DNA from: Spirochaetales bacterium
Lineage (GTDB): Bacteria > Spirochaetota > Spirochaetia > SZUA-6 > RPPD01
Length of the DNA: 55,726 nucleotides
NCBI GenBank assembly: GCA_016934415.1
Contig: JAFGSW010000002.1
Location: 1-55,726, forward strand
Direction of reading: 5' to 3'
In this document: positions 10,735 through 19,227 of the stretch, in pieces
How positions within the stretch are numbered: the first letter of the stretch is position 1
Layout: every line of letters begins with the position of its first letter
Made by a program: the position numbers and the translations under genes
The notes under the pieces: generated by a model
The model's database searches: none
The model's input: only the letters and a program-made list of their open reading frames with translations
What the model was told of the DNA's origin: nothing

Positions 10735-11150
10735 TGTATCCGTATTTCCTCGCGGAATTTCTTTTTTCGTTCATCTCCGGGGTGGCCTTCGCCCTGCTTG
10801 CGTTCTTTTTCCAGAAGAACCGCAGTGCCCTCGACTTCGCCGCCTATTTCGTCGTCCTGTTCCTTTTCATCTGGGCGGGAGGCGTGTGGATCCGGCCGTT
10901 CGGGCCGGCGTTGTTGGGCGTCTCCTTCATCCGATTCCTTATTGTCGGGCTGGTTGCGACGCTCTTCATTCTTGCGTTGGCACCGAACCGTCGCGACCGC
11001 TTCTTCCCGCGGCGCGTTCGGCGGGAGATGCTCGGGAATTCGAGGGAGAAAGGGACTCAGCCCGGAGCCCGGCTGCCGCTCCTGACGGGGATCATCATCG
11101 CCGTGTTCATCGCGCTCATCATCCTCTGGTATGCGGTGATAACGGAGTGA
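10734..11150 (+). CDS. Small four-helix membrane protein, unknown
   Basis: A 138-residue integral membrane protein whose ATG overlaps the ftsH stop (TGATG), so it is translationally coupled to ftsH. Four hydrophobic segments are visible near residues 5-25, 33-52, 58-80 and 115-135. A basic loop (PNRRDRFFPRRVRRE) between helices three and four marks the cytoplasmic side. I do not recognise the family. The tight coupling suggests an accessory to FtsH or to membrane quality control, but that is inference. Confidence 0.75.
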   Translation: MYPYFLAEFLFSFISGVAFALLAFFFQKNRSALDFAAYFVVLFLFIWAGGVWIRPFGPALLGVSFIRFLIVGLVATLFILALAPNRRDRFFPRRVRREMLGNSREKGTQPGARLPLLTGIIIAVFIALIILWYAVITE

Positions 11151-11159
11151 GCCGGCAGT

Positions 11160-11897
11160 TCACCGGGAACGGTCCGAAGCCAGCGCGTCGAGAGCCAGGG
11201 CGTTGGAGGCGGCATATCCCGCCTCGTCATTGTCGAAATAACAGTAACAGTCTTTCCCCTGCCCGCTCCAGACGAGCAGGTCGTCCGCCCACTCCTCGAG
11301 GGCGCAGGCCGAATACCGGCCCCGGTAGCGCGCGCCGGGGCCGTGCAGGCGGACGTACACGAAGTCGGCGGTCGGGAGACGGGGAGCCCTCAGGCCCTCG
11401 AAGTCGGACAGGCACAACGCGAGGTTTCGTTCCCCGAGCACGCGGTAGACCCGCTCGTCGAACCAGGATGCGTCGCGGAACTCGAAGGCCGCGCGCACGT
11501 CGCGGGGGATGAGCGCGGCGAAGGAGGCCAGCCGCTCCGGGTCGGCCTTCCAGCGGGGGGGAAGCTGGAAAAGCACGGGCCCGAGCGCGTCCTTGAGAGA
11601 GCGCGCGCGATCGATAAACTCCGAAAGCGGACCGCCCGCGTCCTTCAGTTTCCGATAGTGGGTAAGCGCGCGCCAGGCTTTGACCGCGAAGAGGAATCCC
11701 TCCCCCGCCGTTTCCCGCCAGGCCGCGAAAGTGCGTTTCTCCGGCAGACGGTAAAATGAGTTGTTGATCTCGACGGTCCGGAAACGCCGGCGGTAATAAT
11801 CCAGCATCCGGCTCTTTTTGACCTCGGGCGGATAGAACGATCCGTACCAGTGGTCGTAGTGCCATCCCGAGGTGCCCACCCGGATGATTCCCCGCAC
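11160..11897 (-). CDS. DUF72 (YecE-like) protein
   Basis: A 245-residue TIM-barrel-like DUF72 protein. The GTG start at 11897 is chosen because GAGGAGG lies six bases upstream and the family's N-terminal motif RVGTSGWHYDHWYGSFYP follows at once; an in-frame ATG 81 bases further up would add a non-family tail. Other hallmarks are VEINNSFYRLP, FAVKAWRALTH, LGPVLFQLPP, AAFEFRDASWF, and YVRLHGPGARYRGRYS, ending with CYCYFDNDEAGYA. The biochemical role of the family is not settled. The gene ends 10 bases from the convergent membrane protein gene. Confidence 0.9.
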   Translation of the reverse strand: MRGIIRVGTSGWHYDHWYGSFYPPEVKKSRMLDYYRRRFRTVEINNSFYRLPEKRTFAAWRETAGEGFLFAVKAWRALTHYRKLKDAGGPLSEFIDRARSLKDALGPVLFQLPPRWKADPERLASFAALIPRDVRAAFEFRDASWFDERVYRVLGERNLALCLSDFEGLRAPRLPTADFVYVRLHGPGARYRGRYSACALEEWADDLLVWSGQGKDCYCYFDNDEAGYAASNALALDALASDRSR

Positions 11898-12056
11898 GCT
11901 TCCTCCTCGACTCAGGACCATATCGACCGGCGCCCCGCAGGCTGCGGCGAGACGGTCATGGATTTCGCATCGTTTCAATGTCTAAAGTAGGCTATCCCGC
12001 CGGTTCGGATCAAGTGCGTCTCACGGCAATTCTCATAATGGAAGCTTTAGTTCAGG

Positions 12057-12151
12057 AAGGACACGAAGGGGGAGCAGAAAAATGCGGAAAACCCAGTTGA
12101 AGAGATTTTTTCAGCCTTCTATTCCTCTTTCCTTTTCTTGCTTCGTGTCCT
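12057..12151. repeat. Imperfect inverted repeat, AGGACACGAAG type
   Basis: AGGACACGAAG (12058-12068) faces its exact complement CTTCGTGTCCT (12141-12151), with purine-rich and pyrimidine-rich arms between. This fills most of the 327-base gap between the DUF72 and MBL genes; nothing else is evident there. The 'gacacgaag' word is a recurrent intergenic element in environmental genomes. Confidence 0.6.
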
Positions 12152-12224
12152 CTGTTTTGAGAAATACCGTCATCCTCCCACCTTCCGGTTGACCCGTACT
12201 CAATCTCACGGCTATGATGGCGGC

Positions 12225-13103
12225 ATGGATCTTCTGGAAACGCGCGGTCCGCACGCTTTTGGTTCCTGGTCGGTCACCCAGCTCGTGGAGTGGGAGGGCG
12301 AGGGTATGACCTGCGCCGAGTTCTTCCCCGGCATCCCGGAGAGCGAGGTGCGCAAGCATTCGCCCGCCGGTGCGGACCGGCGCCTCGGCAGGGACGGCCA
12401 CCTCGTTATGTCGACGCAGATTTTTATCCTCCGGCGCGGAAGCGTCGTCGCCCTCGTCGACCTGGGGGCAGGCAACGGCAAAGCGAGGCCGGCGGAACCG
12501 TACTGGAACAACCTCAATCGCCCATACCTGGAGACGCTCGCTTCGCTCGGCGTCGCGCCCGACGCCGTCACCCACGTGTTTTTCACGCACCTCCACGTCG
12601 ACCACGTCGGGCTGGCCACCACGAAAAAAAACGGCGACTGGATCCCGACCTTCCCGCGGGCAGTCCACGTTGTCGGAAAAACGGAATTCGAATTTTGGAA
12701 CGATCCGGCGCCGGGCGGCGGGGGACGTCCCCCCTCCTTCGTCGACTCGGTCCTGCCGCTCAAAGAGGCGGGCCTCGTACAATGGGTGGAGCCGGGAGAC
12801 TCGATCGCGGGCGTACGGCTGCACGACGCGGCCGGGCACTCCCCCGGCGCCCTCCTCCTCGAGCTCGAGGGCGAGAACGTCTGGCTGACGGGCGACCTTT
12901 TCCACCACCCGGCTCAAATCGCGCGGCCGGACTGGCCGTCGGGCGCGTTCGACTGGGACCAGGAGAAAAACACCCGCTGCCGCACGCGCTGGCTCGCCCG
13001 GTTCGCGGAAACCGGCGCCGTGCTCTTTGCGACGCACCTGGGAAACGCCCTCCGGGTCGAAACGACGGCCGAGGGCGGCTTCTTCCCGAAGCGCGGGCGC
13101 TGA
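12225..13103 (+). CDS. Metallo-beta-lactamase fold hydrolase
   Basis: A 292-residue MBL-fold protein (ATG 12225; the upstream in-frame ATG at 12138 lies in repeat sequence). Metal-binding motifs are complete: HLHVDH in VFFTHLHVDHVG, the later His in AAGHSPGALLLE, the bridging Asp in WLTGDLFHHP, and the last His in LFATHLGN. The N-terminal FFPGIPESEVRKH and the STQIFILRRGSVVALVDLGAGN strand resemble the lactonase / phosphotriesterase-like (methyl parathion hydrolase) MBL branch. The substrate is unknown. It stands alone between two repeat-filled gaps. Confidence 0.88.
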   Translation: MDLLETRGPHAFGSWSVTQLVEWEGEGMTCAEFFPGIPESEVRKHSPAGADRRLGRDGHLVMSTQIFILRRGSVVALVDLGAGNGKARPAEPYWNNLNRPYLETLASLGVAPDAVTHVFFTHLHVDHVGLATTKKNGDWIPTFPRAVHVVGKTEFEFWNDPAPGGGGRPPSFVDSVLPLKEAGLVQWVEPGDSIAGVRLHDAAGHSPGALLLELEGENVWLTGDLFHHPAQIARPDWPSGAFDWDQEKNTRCRTRWLARFAETGAVLFATHLGNALRVETTAEGGFFPKRGR

Positions 13104-13179
13104 ATCGGGGGCGCCCGTTTCGGTCGATGAAAGCCCAAGGATAAACGATGCACGGGAAACTGTTTACGCGGGTAAAATA

Positions 13180-13338
13180 AATAAGGAAACCAGGAAGGAA
13201 GAGGAGAGAAGGCTGATTAAACTATGGAAGATGATTCAAAATACGGCGAAACAGTTTTTACGTTTTTTTATGGAAGTGAAACAAGGACATAAGCCCTAAA
13301 AATGATTCTATTTTTTTTGGTTTCCTGGGTTCCTTATT
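13180..13338. repeat. Long imperfect inverted repeat, AAGGAAnCCAGGAAG family copy 1
   Basis: AATAAGGAAACCAGGA (13180-13195) faces TCCTGGGTTCCTTATT (13323-13338), 15 of 16 positions matching. The approximately 125 bases between include a purine-rich then a pyrimidine-rich stretch. The same arms recur at 24486-24704, 37178-37369 and 44500-44822, always between genes. Confidence 0.75.
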
Positions 13339-13396
13339 AATGCTTTATCCTGGGAGCGACCTGATAAAGGTATTGTGACAATGGCGCCTCCCGACC

Positions 13397-14035
13397 TCAC
13401 GTATCGTCCAGGGACTGAAGGCCGGCCCGGCGCAGGTGGGCGGTCCCGCCCCAGGTCTCCAGCCGCCATTCGTTCCCGGCCGCGATCGTGAAGACATTGA
13501 TCGCCGCGTTGGGCAACGCATAAGAGCGCTTCGCGCCGAGGGGGATGCCGAGCGTCCGGTCCATGAAGCTCCGGAGCGCGCCGCCGTGCGTGACGATCAG
13601 GACCGTCCGGCCGGGATTCCGCCCGGCGAGGTCCTCCAGGCAGGCCGTGTGACGCAGAAAACGCTCCCGTTCGCTCTCGCCTTCGCTCAAGCGGAAATCC
13701 GGATCGCCTCCCTTGAAGCGCGCGAGCTCGGCCGCGTGGTGAACCGCGAACTCCGCGGACGTAAAGCCCTGGATGATTCCCAGGTTCCGCTCGCGCAGGC
13801 GCGCGTCGGTCTCGTACGGCAGGCCGATGGCGCGGGAGATCACGTCCGCGGTCTCCCGGGCCCGGCCCAAATCGCTCGCGTAGAACGCATCGATTCGATG
13901 CGCGCGCAGGCCGGCGGCCAATGCCTCGGCCTGCTTCCGCCCGAGCGGCGTGAGCGGGCTGTCGAGGTGCCCCTGCTGTTTCCCGATTTTGTTCCATTCG
14001 GTCTCGCCGTGCCGGACGGCGATGAAAATAGTCAC
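13397..14035 (-). CDS. Histidine phosphatase family (phosphoglycerate-mutase-like)
   Basis: A 212-residue protein with the phosphohistidine motif VRHGETEWN near residues 7-15, the second Arg in YASDLGRARETA near 53-64, the acid LRERNLGIIQG near 80-90, and the second catalytic His in IVTHGGALRSF near 148-158. This is the CobC/GpmB-like branch of small-molecule phosphatases, with cofactor-independent phosphomonoesterase activity. The substrate is not evident; the gene is monocistronic. Confidence 0.9.
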   Translation of the reverse strand: MTIFIAVRHGETEWNKIGKQQGHLDSPLTPLGRKQAEALAAGLRAHRIDAFYASDLGRARETADVISRAIGLPYETDARLRERNLGIIQGFTSAEFAVHHAAELARFKGGDPDFRLSEGESERERFLRHTACLEDLAGRNPGRTVLIVTHGGALRSFMDRTLGIPLGAKRSYALPNAAINVFTIAAGNEWRLETWGGTAHLRRAGLQSLDDT

Positions 14036-14419
14036 GAGGTCACTCCTCTGTACCCAAGATATGGAAGAAAACGCCCGGATCGCCGGCGCGCGCGGCGGTG
14101 GACGCCGTTTCCCCGGCTCCCGCCGCGTTTCATGGCCGCCATCATATCGATTCGCGGGGTTCCGGGCAAGTTATACTCAATCGTTTTTGATTTGTCATAC
14201 CGGGTTTTGCATAAATCTCTGTATGACAAAGAATTATAATCGGAAATACCCGACAAAGCGTAGCTTTGCGGGTACATCATCACCGCGACCGACGTCCCCG
14301 CCGTCCCGGCGAACCCCGGCGAACCCCGGCCGGCTCTTGCCTCGCGGGCGAGATTCGGATACCGTTGTATCACATTGATCGATTCGATCAGAACCGAGGT
14401 TGCAGAGGAGTATCATCCC
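14036..14419. other. Divergent intergenic region with a small hairpin
   Basis: This gap separates the phosphatase and a small membrane protein gene. TTTGTCATAC (14191-14200) is the exact complement of GTATGACAAA (14221-14230), with a 20-base loop, and could be an operator or RNA hairpin. A direct repeat of 'cggcgaacccc' lies near 14315-14335. The AGAGGAG ribosome site of the next gene ends at 14410. No gene is visible. Confidence 0.4.
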
Positions 14420-14686
14420 ATGGTGAAACGAAGGACTAATTTTTTCTACGTGGCGGCGCTGCTGATCATTATCGGCATCGGCGGGTTCGTTATGCCCCTG
14501 ATCCGTCACAGTGAAATCATCGTCTTTAGCTGGATGGGCGCGTACGCGCTCATCGGCAAGATCGTATGCCTGGCGCTCGGCGGGGTCGCGCTCGTCATCG
14601 GCTTCATCCGCTATTTCACCGGACCGAGACCCGAGGCCGAAAAACGGCCGGACCAACCGCCGCCCCAGGACAAGCAGAATCAATAG
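14420..14686 (+). CDS. Small two-helix membrane protein, unknown
   Basis: An 88-residue protein starting at ATG 14420, nine bases after AGAGGAG; an earlier in-frame ATG (14375) lacks such a site. Two hydrophobic helices lie near residues 9-28 and 40-63, followed by a charged Pro/Gln-rich cytoplasmic tail (PEAEKRPDQPPPQDKQ). I do not recognise a family. Confidence 0.6.
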   Translation: MVKRRTNFFYVAALLIIIGIGGFVMPLIRHSEIIVFSWMGAYALIGKIVCLALGGVALVIGFIRYFTGPRPEAEKRPDQPPPQDKQNQ

Positions 14687-14792
14687 CCCGGCGCTCGCGC
14701 CCCGCTCTCCCGGATCAAACCTGACAAGCGTGTGTCAATCATCAACTCTATTGTCGGTATTATAGCTCTGTACCCCGATCGAAGATGACCGA

Positions 14793-14928
14793 ATGTTTGA
14801 ACGCCTGCTCGACAAGAAAATAGAGCCGTCGCGGCGAAGGGGGATGGATCTACTGCCGGGTGCGTATCGGCCACGATTTCGACGACGTGATCGATCTCGT
14901 CAAACTGAAGAAGAAGCCTCTGCATTGA
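14793..14928 (+). pseudogene. Remnant of a small gene, broken by a frameshift
   Basis: ATG 14793 opens MFERLLDKKIEPS, then the frame turns Arg-rich. In the next frame, starting near 14842, a sensible C-terminus appears: GWIYCRVRIGHDFDDVIDLV followed by KLKKKPLH and a stop at 14926-14928. The two parts look like the ends of one small gene with internal deletion plus a frameshift. The family is not certain. Confidence 0.35.
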
Positions 14929-14942
14929 ACCCGAAGTAATTC

Positions 14943-15137
14943 CTACCGGCGGCGCGAGATGAAATAGCGAATGCTCCGGTCGTAGGTGCGCTCTTCCTCC
15001 TTGGTGAAGTAGCAGGCAGGAAGCTCGTTCAAGCGCCGATGGTAGGCGAGGCACTCACAGCAGATCCCGTGTCGCGGGCACCCGCCGTAGGTGCAGTTGC
15101 AGACGGCGATGTTCTTGGATTGATTCTGGCAGTTCAT
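14943..15137 (-). CDS. Small Cys-rich protein, DUF6485-like
   Basis: A 64-residue protein (start ATG 15137) with eight Cys. Its order matches a known small family: [17 protein letters not shown], then [17 protein letters not shown], then ELPACYF and [10 protein letters not shown]. The Cys pattern suggests metal or Fe-S binding, common in anaerobes, but the function is not known. The ribosome site is weak. The upstream ATG would add 46 Arg-rich residues that read as repeat-derived sequence. Confidence 0.8.
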   Translation of the reverse strand: MNCQNQSKNIAVCNCTYGGCPRHGICCECLAYHRRLNELPACYFTKEEERTYDRSIRYFISRRR

Positions 15138-15324
15138 GGGGCGAGTGTACCCCGGGAGCTCCGCTTCCGGCAAGGGGAAACGAAGGCCGCCGGCGTTGCC
15201 ACGCATGGCTTTTTTTCTACTTTCCTTTCTCCGTGTCCTCTGTGTCCGGAGCCTGCCCCGAGCGCAATTACGCAACGCAATTTTCAGCGGTCGGGGGGCG
15301 GCTCCGTGTTTATTGGATTGAAAC

Positions 15325-17115
15325 TCAACGCGTAAAATGTTTCTTCAAAAACAATCCGAACTGCGCCGAAAACGGCTCGGGCGAGCCGTCCGATCGTTCC
15401 ACCAGGTACCCGCGCTTGCAGAGCTGCTCGCAGGCGGGCGCGGCGGGGTCGACGGCTTTTTCGCCCACGACGTCCCGCATGAAAGCCCGTTCCTCGTCCG
15501 TCCAGGTCTCGGCCACGTACTCGAAGTGAGGCTCGGCTTCCTCCCGGAACACATCGAGCACCTCGCGCGGCGGCCGCTTGCCGGAAAAGTCGGCCGCCGC
15601 CTTCTCTTCGGCGGTGAGGTATTCGTACCAGGACGAACAGAGCATCTGGAGGAAAAATGGGTATCGTCCCGCCTCGCCGATGATTCCGTCCGCGAGCGGC
15701 GCGAGGGGCGCGCCGGCGGCGGCCGAGGGAACGGTGACGAGCTCCTTCGCCTCGTCCTCGCTGAACAGGCCGACGTGCTGGACGGCGAAGATGTTGAAAA
15801 AGGGCGAGTCTGAAATTTCGTGCGTGACGCACATGTCCTTCAGGTTCCTGCCCGAGGCGGCCACGAAGGCGAGCGGGTAATTGTTCGCGAGGGAGCGGAA
15901 GTACGAATAGAAATCGGGCTTGATCTTTTCGTTCTTGGTGACCGACTCGAACTCGTCGCAGAAGAGGACGAGCTTCAAACCCGCCTCCTTGACGGCCTCG
16001 GCGAGGAGGCGCATCCCGTCGAAGTCGGCAGGCGCGGCGATCTCGATCCGGTCGCCGAGAGAACGCTCGAGCTCCTTGAAGATGACGGCGATGATGTCGT
16101 CCGGTCCGGTGGCGCGCAGCTGTTGGAAGTCGATGAAGACGTGCAACAGCGATTCGGGACGATCGAGAAGCGCCAGGCGCACGGACGGGAAATTGAGGTA
16201 GTTCAACAGAGAGGATTTCCCGATTCGCCGCTCGCCCACGACGGAGACCGATTGGGGACGCGCCGCGCCGATGCGGCCGGCGATCCGCTTCACCAGGGCC
16301 CGCCGTCCGAAAAACATCGCCTCGTGCGGGATCATAACGCGGTTCAGGTACGGATTGCCGCGGGCGGCGGGCGGCGGGATCTTCTTCGCCAGGTCCTTGA
16401 GATCGACATTGCCCTTCACGACGACGCGGGGCGCCCGCACCCCGCTCGCGGGCCGCGCCTCGGGCGGGGGCGGAGCCGCCCGCCGCTGCCAGGAGACGAG
16501 GATCTCCTCCTCGGTCCGGCCGTTCCAATTGACCAGGTACAGGTCGAGCTTTTCCTTCTTGCCCTTGATCGGCTCGCTTCCCAGGTGGACGGTGGGGATG
16601 CCCGAGGACCCGACGCGCCCGCAGAGCGAGGCTGAAATGATGATTTCGGCTCCCTCGGCCTTGGATTCGACGCGCGCCGACGTGTTCACCATGTCGCCGA
16701 AAAGATCGCCGGAAGTTCCGCGGTCGTCGACGACGGCCTCGCCGTAGTGGAGCCCCATGCGAACACGAATGCGGTGCTGCTCGTTTTTCGTCCGGTTGTA
16801 TTCTTCGAGCGCGCGCTGCATGGCGACCGCCCCCTCCACCGCCCGGCCAGGATCGGCAAAACTCGCCATGATCGAGTCGCCGATCGTCTTGATCACCGTG
16901 CCGCCGTGAGCGGTGATGATCGGGAAAAGAAGGTCGTTGTGGGTCTGGATCATCTCCCGCCCGGCGATGTCTCCCATTTCTTCGAAATAGGTCGTGGAGC
17001 CGACGATGTCCGTGAAGAGGAGCGTCACCTCCTTGGTGTACCGCTTCCGGATCGCGTCGTCGATTTCCTCGAGGAGCTCTTTTCGTTTACGCAGCAGATC
17101 GTCGATCGATTCCAC
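15325..17115 (-). CDS. Class III nucleotidyl cyclase fused to a STAND-like P-loop ATPase
   Basis: A 596-residue two-part signalling protein. After a short coiled-coil-like start, the cyclase domain (about residues 25-205) has both metal Asp residues (FTDIVGST, D36; KTIGDSI, D80), the purine-selecting Lys76, and [12 protein letters not shown] with the transition-state Asn and Arg, so it should be active and probably makes cAMP. The second part (about 270-590) is an AAA_16/STAND-type ATPase: [11 protein letters not shown], Walker [10 protein letters not shown], Walker [13 protein letters not shown], and the [15 protein letters not shown] block. It starts with GTG overlapping the stop of the upstream ATPase gene (TAGTG). 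The paralogous ATPase before it shares the same conserved blocks, so the two may form a mixed complex that controls the cyclase. Confidence 0.92.
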   Translation of the reverse strand: MESIDDLLRKRKELLEEIDDAIRKRYTKEVTLLFTDIVGSTTYFEEMGDIAGREMIQTHNDLLFPIITAHGGTVIKTIGDSIMASFADPGRAVEGAVAMQRALEEYNRTKNEQHRIRVRMGLHYGEAVVDDRGTSGDLFGDMVNTSARVESKAEGAEIIISASLCGRVGSSGIPTVHLGSEPIKGKKEKLDLYLVNWNGRTEEEILVSWQRRAAPPPPEARPASGVRAPRVVVKGNVDLKDLAKKIPPPAARGNPYLNRVMIPHEAMFFGRRALVKRIAGRIGAARPQSVSVVGERRIGKSSLLNYLNFPSVRLALLDRPESLLHVFIDFQQLRATGPDDIIAVIFKELERSLGDRIEIAAPADFDGMRLLAEAVKEAGLKLVLFCDEFESVTKNEKIKPDFYSYFRSLANNYPLAFVAASGRNLKDMCVTHEISDSPFFNIFAVQHVGLFSEDEAKELVTVPSAAAGAPLAPLADGIIGEAGRYPFFLQMLCSSWYEYLTAEEKAAADFSGKRPPREVLDVFREEAEPHFEYVAETWTDEERAFMRDVVGEKAVDPAAPACEQLCKRGYLVERSDGSPEPFSAQFGLFLKKHFTR

Positions 17116-18107
17116 TAAAAACTCCCGCCGTCGCCCTTGAGCATGGCGGCGGTCGCGTGCTTCTGTATGAAGAGTTTGAACGCTTCGGAAAAACAGGTCA
17201 AGACCTCTCCATTGTCGAGCAGGAAGTGGTGGCGGACGAGCGGTTTTAAAAAATGCGAGTCGCGCGGGTCGGCGGCCTTGCCGCGCACCAGGTCCTTGAG
17301 CGGCTTGAAGGCATCGCGCGGGAGGATGGCGAGGATGGCCCCGAAATACTCCTTGAGAACCGGTATGAGGTGTTTCTCGTTATTCCCATCGGCGGGCGGC
17401 CCGTCGGGGCAGGCGCGAGCCACGAGCTTCAAAACGTACGGGAGCGGCCCGGCCCAGGCGGCCAACCGTTCCGCTTCCGCCGCATCCCAGCCTGTGACCG
17501 AGACCAGCAGGTCGCGCGCCTCGTCGCCTGAGAGCGGCCCGAGGGCGATGTTGGTGAAGATGTTGAAGAAGGGCGATTCCTCTATGTCCTTGGCCACGCA
17601 CAGTTTCTGCAGCTCGAGGTAGGAGGACGTAACGTAGGCGAGGTTGTAATTATTGGCGAGCGAGCGCAGGAACGAGAAGAACTCGAGCGGGAAATTGGTG
17701 TTGCGGGTGACGTAATGGAAATCATCGAAAAAGCAGACGAGGTTGACCCCGCCGTGGTGCAGTTCCTCCACCTGACGCTGCAGCCGGTTGTATTCCGTTT
17801 CACCCGGCATCCTTGTCCCGCCGAGGAGGCCGTTCAGCGCGCCGAGGAAGTCGTCCGCGCGGAGCGCCGGGTCGTCGACGCCGGGCATCGACACGAACCG
17901 GTAGCGTCCCGGTTCGGGCAGATTCTCCCGCATCACCTCGGGAGCGGCCAGGTAGGCGAGGAGCGAGGTCTTCCCCACCTTGCGTCCGCCGATGACGGCC
18001 ACCGACTGCGGCCGCTCCGCGGCGATCCGCGAATAGATGCGGCGCACGATGTTTTTCCGCCCGTAAAAATCCGCCGGCCGCGCGACCGGCGCCTCTGCGT
18101 CCAGCAT
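17115..18107 (-). CDS. STAND-like P-loop ATPase, paralogue of the cyclase-linked ATPase
   Basis: A 330-residue soluble ATPase. ATG 18107 is chosen because GGGAGGTGAC directly precedes it. Motifs: FYGRKNIVRRI near residues 14-24, Walker A GGRKVGKTS near 39-47, Walker B VNLVCFFDDFHY near 122-133, then FFSFLRSLANNYNLAYVTSS and ESPFFNIFTNIALGPLSGDE, which closely match the same blocks in the cyclase protein. The C-terminal third is helical (winged-helix-like). It has no catalytic output domain. Translationally coupled to the cyclase gene, so it probably works with it. Confidence 0.9.
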   Translation of the reverse strand: MLDAEAPVARPADFYGRKNIVRRIYSRIAAERPQSVAVIGGRKVGKTSLLAYLAAPEVMRENLPEPGRYRFVSMPGVDDPALRADDFLGALNGLLGGTRMPGETEYNRLQRQVEELHHGGVNLVCFFDDFHYVTRNTNFPLEFFSFLRSLANNYNLAYVTSSYLELQKLCVAKDIEESPFFNIFTNIALGPLSGDEARDLLVSVTGWDAAEAERLAAWAGPLPYVLKLVARACPDGPPADGNNEKHLIPVLKEYFGAILAILPRDAFKPLKDLVRGKAADPRDSHFLKPLVRHHFLLDNGEVLTCFSEAFKLFIQKHATAAMLKGDGGSF

Positions 18108-18137
18108 GTCACCTCCCTCTACTTCCCTTTGCGAAAC

Positions 18138-18258
18138 CACAGAGACGCGGAGGCACAGAGAACACAGAGAAAAAAGGAAGTATCAAGAAGGAATGAATCA
18201 TTTCTTCCCCTTTCTATTTTATTTTCTCTGTGACCTCTGTGTCTCCGTGTCTCTGTGC
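18138..18258. repeat. Long inverted repeat, CACAGAG type
   Basis: CACAGAGAC.CGGAG.CACAGAG..CACAGAGAAAA (18138-18173) is mirrored by its near-complement at 18221-18257, so the transcript could fold into a hairpin of roughly 120 nt. It sits inside the ATPase cluster, between the outer-membrane protein and the second ATPase gene. Each arm is itself built of short CACAGAG repeats. Confidence 0.75.
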
Positions 18259-18279
18259 TAAAACAGATGAAAGCTTAAT

Positions 18280-19227
18280 TTAAAACGTCCAGAATATGTA
18301 CAGACGCACATTGGCGAACGAAAGCCTGAGCTTCCCGGATGTAAAGGGACTCACGCTCGGGATTTCGGTGAAATCCGCCTCGCCTAAAATGAATTCGCCC
18401 CTGACTACCTCGATACTGGCTCCCAGGCCGAGTCCGAACCGGAAAATGATCTCGCCGTATCCCTCGATCGAGACCGCGTTGATGAAGGCGGTCCAATTGG
18501 ACTCCGGGTTGATCGAATAGAAGAGACCCAGACCGAGTACGGGCGCCTCAATCCGAAACGAGGTGAACCAGATCGCGCCGACCCGCAATTTCAGCATATT
18601 GAAAAATTGGTCGGACAAAGGGAACTCGACGTCGGCGACGAGTTGCACCGCATCTCCCAGATTTAAGCCGTAATGGATGCCGAGAGTGAGATTCTGGGAT
18701 TGGGCGAGGGAGGCGGAAAGATAACTCATCATGAAGTTAACGCCCAGGCTGTTGCGCCGCGACGACTTCGAGAACCGCGCCAGGTAGGCTTCCTTGATCC
18801 TGCGGTACTTGTCGAGGATGTACGCGGGGAAGGCCGTGTAATCATTGAAATCGTAATTGATGTCGAGCTCCACCGCCTTTTGAAGCAGGCCCTCGATCTT
18901 CTCCCTTTCGGCGGGGCTCACCGTTGCGGCCGTCTCGCGGAAGGCGTACACGACGAGCGCCTGGTAGACGTACATCTCGGCCAGTTGGTAAAAAAGGAAG
19001 TGCAGGCCGCCTGACTCCTGAAGCGCAAGGGCGTTTTCGACCGCCGCCCGGCATTCCGTGAATTTGGCGGCGGCGTACAGCGCTTTGACGTTTTCGATCG
19101 TCTGCACTTCCGGCGAGACGCTCGAACCGTTGGCCGGGCCGGCCGGCGGCGGCTCTCCCTGGGCGAAAGCGACCGCAGGGAAAAGCGCGAGCGCCGCCAT
19201 GATCACGATCGGTATCCGCATGTTCAT
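18280..19227 (-). CDS. Exported protein, helical N-terminus and outer-membrane-barrel-like C-terminus
   Basis: A 315-residue protein with a signal peptide (IPIVIMAALALFPAVAFA-Q, cleavage near residue 22). Residues about 40-150 are helical and TPR-like (VKALYAAAKFTECRAAVENA, YQLAEMYVYQALVVYAFRE). From about 155 to the end, alternating hydrophobic strands (LGVNFMMSYLSA, LTLGIHYGLNLG, LRLSFANVRLYIFWTF) and the terminal Phe suggest an outer-membrane beta-barrel. Its ATG overlaps the stop of the PEGA ATPase gene (ATGA), so the two are coupled. An envelope partner for the periplasmic PEGA domains of that ATPase is a plausible inference. No named family is recognised. Confidence 0.8.
   Translation of the reverse strand: MNMRIPIVIMAALALFPAVAFAQGEPPPAGPANGSSVSPEVQTIENVKALYAAAKFTECRAAVENALALQESGGLHFLFYQLAEMYVYQALVVYAFRETAATVSPAEREKIEGLLQKAVELDINYDFNDYTAFPAYILDKYRRIKEAYLARFSKSSRRNSLGVNFMMSYLSASLAQSQNLTLGIHYGLNLGDAVQLVADVEFPLSDQFFNMLKLRVGAIWFTSFRIEAPVLGLGLFYSINPESNWTAFINAVSIEGYGEIIFRFGLGLGASIEVVRGEFILGEADFTEIPSVSPFTSGKLRLSFANVRLYIFWTF

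Noticed and set aside
14191-14230. Terminator for the histidine phosphatase
   Set aside because: The hairpin lies upstream of that gene, has a 20-base loop and no T-run; kept only as a possible operator.
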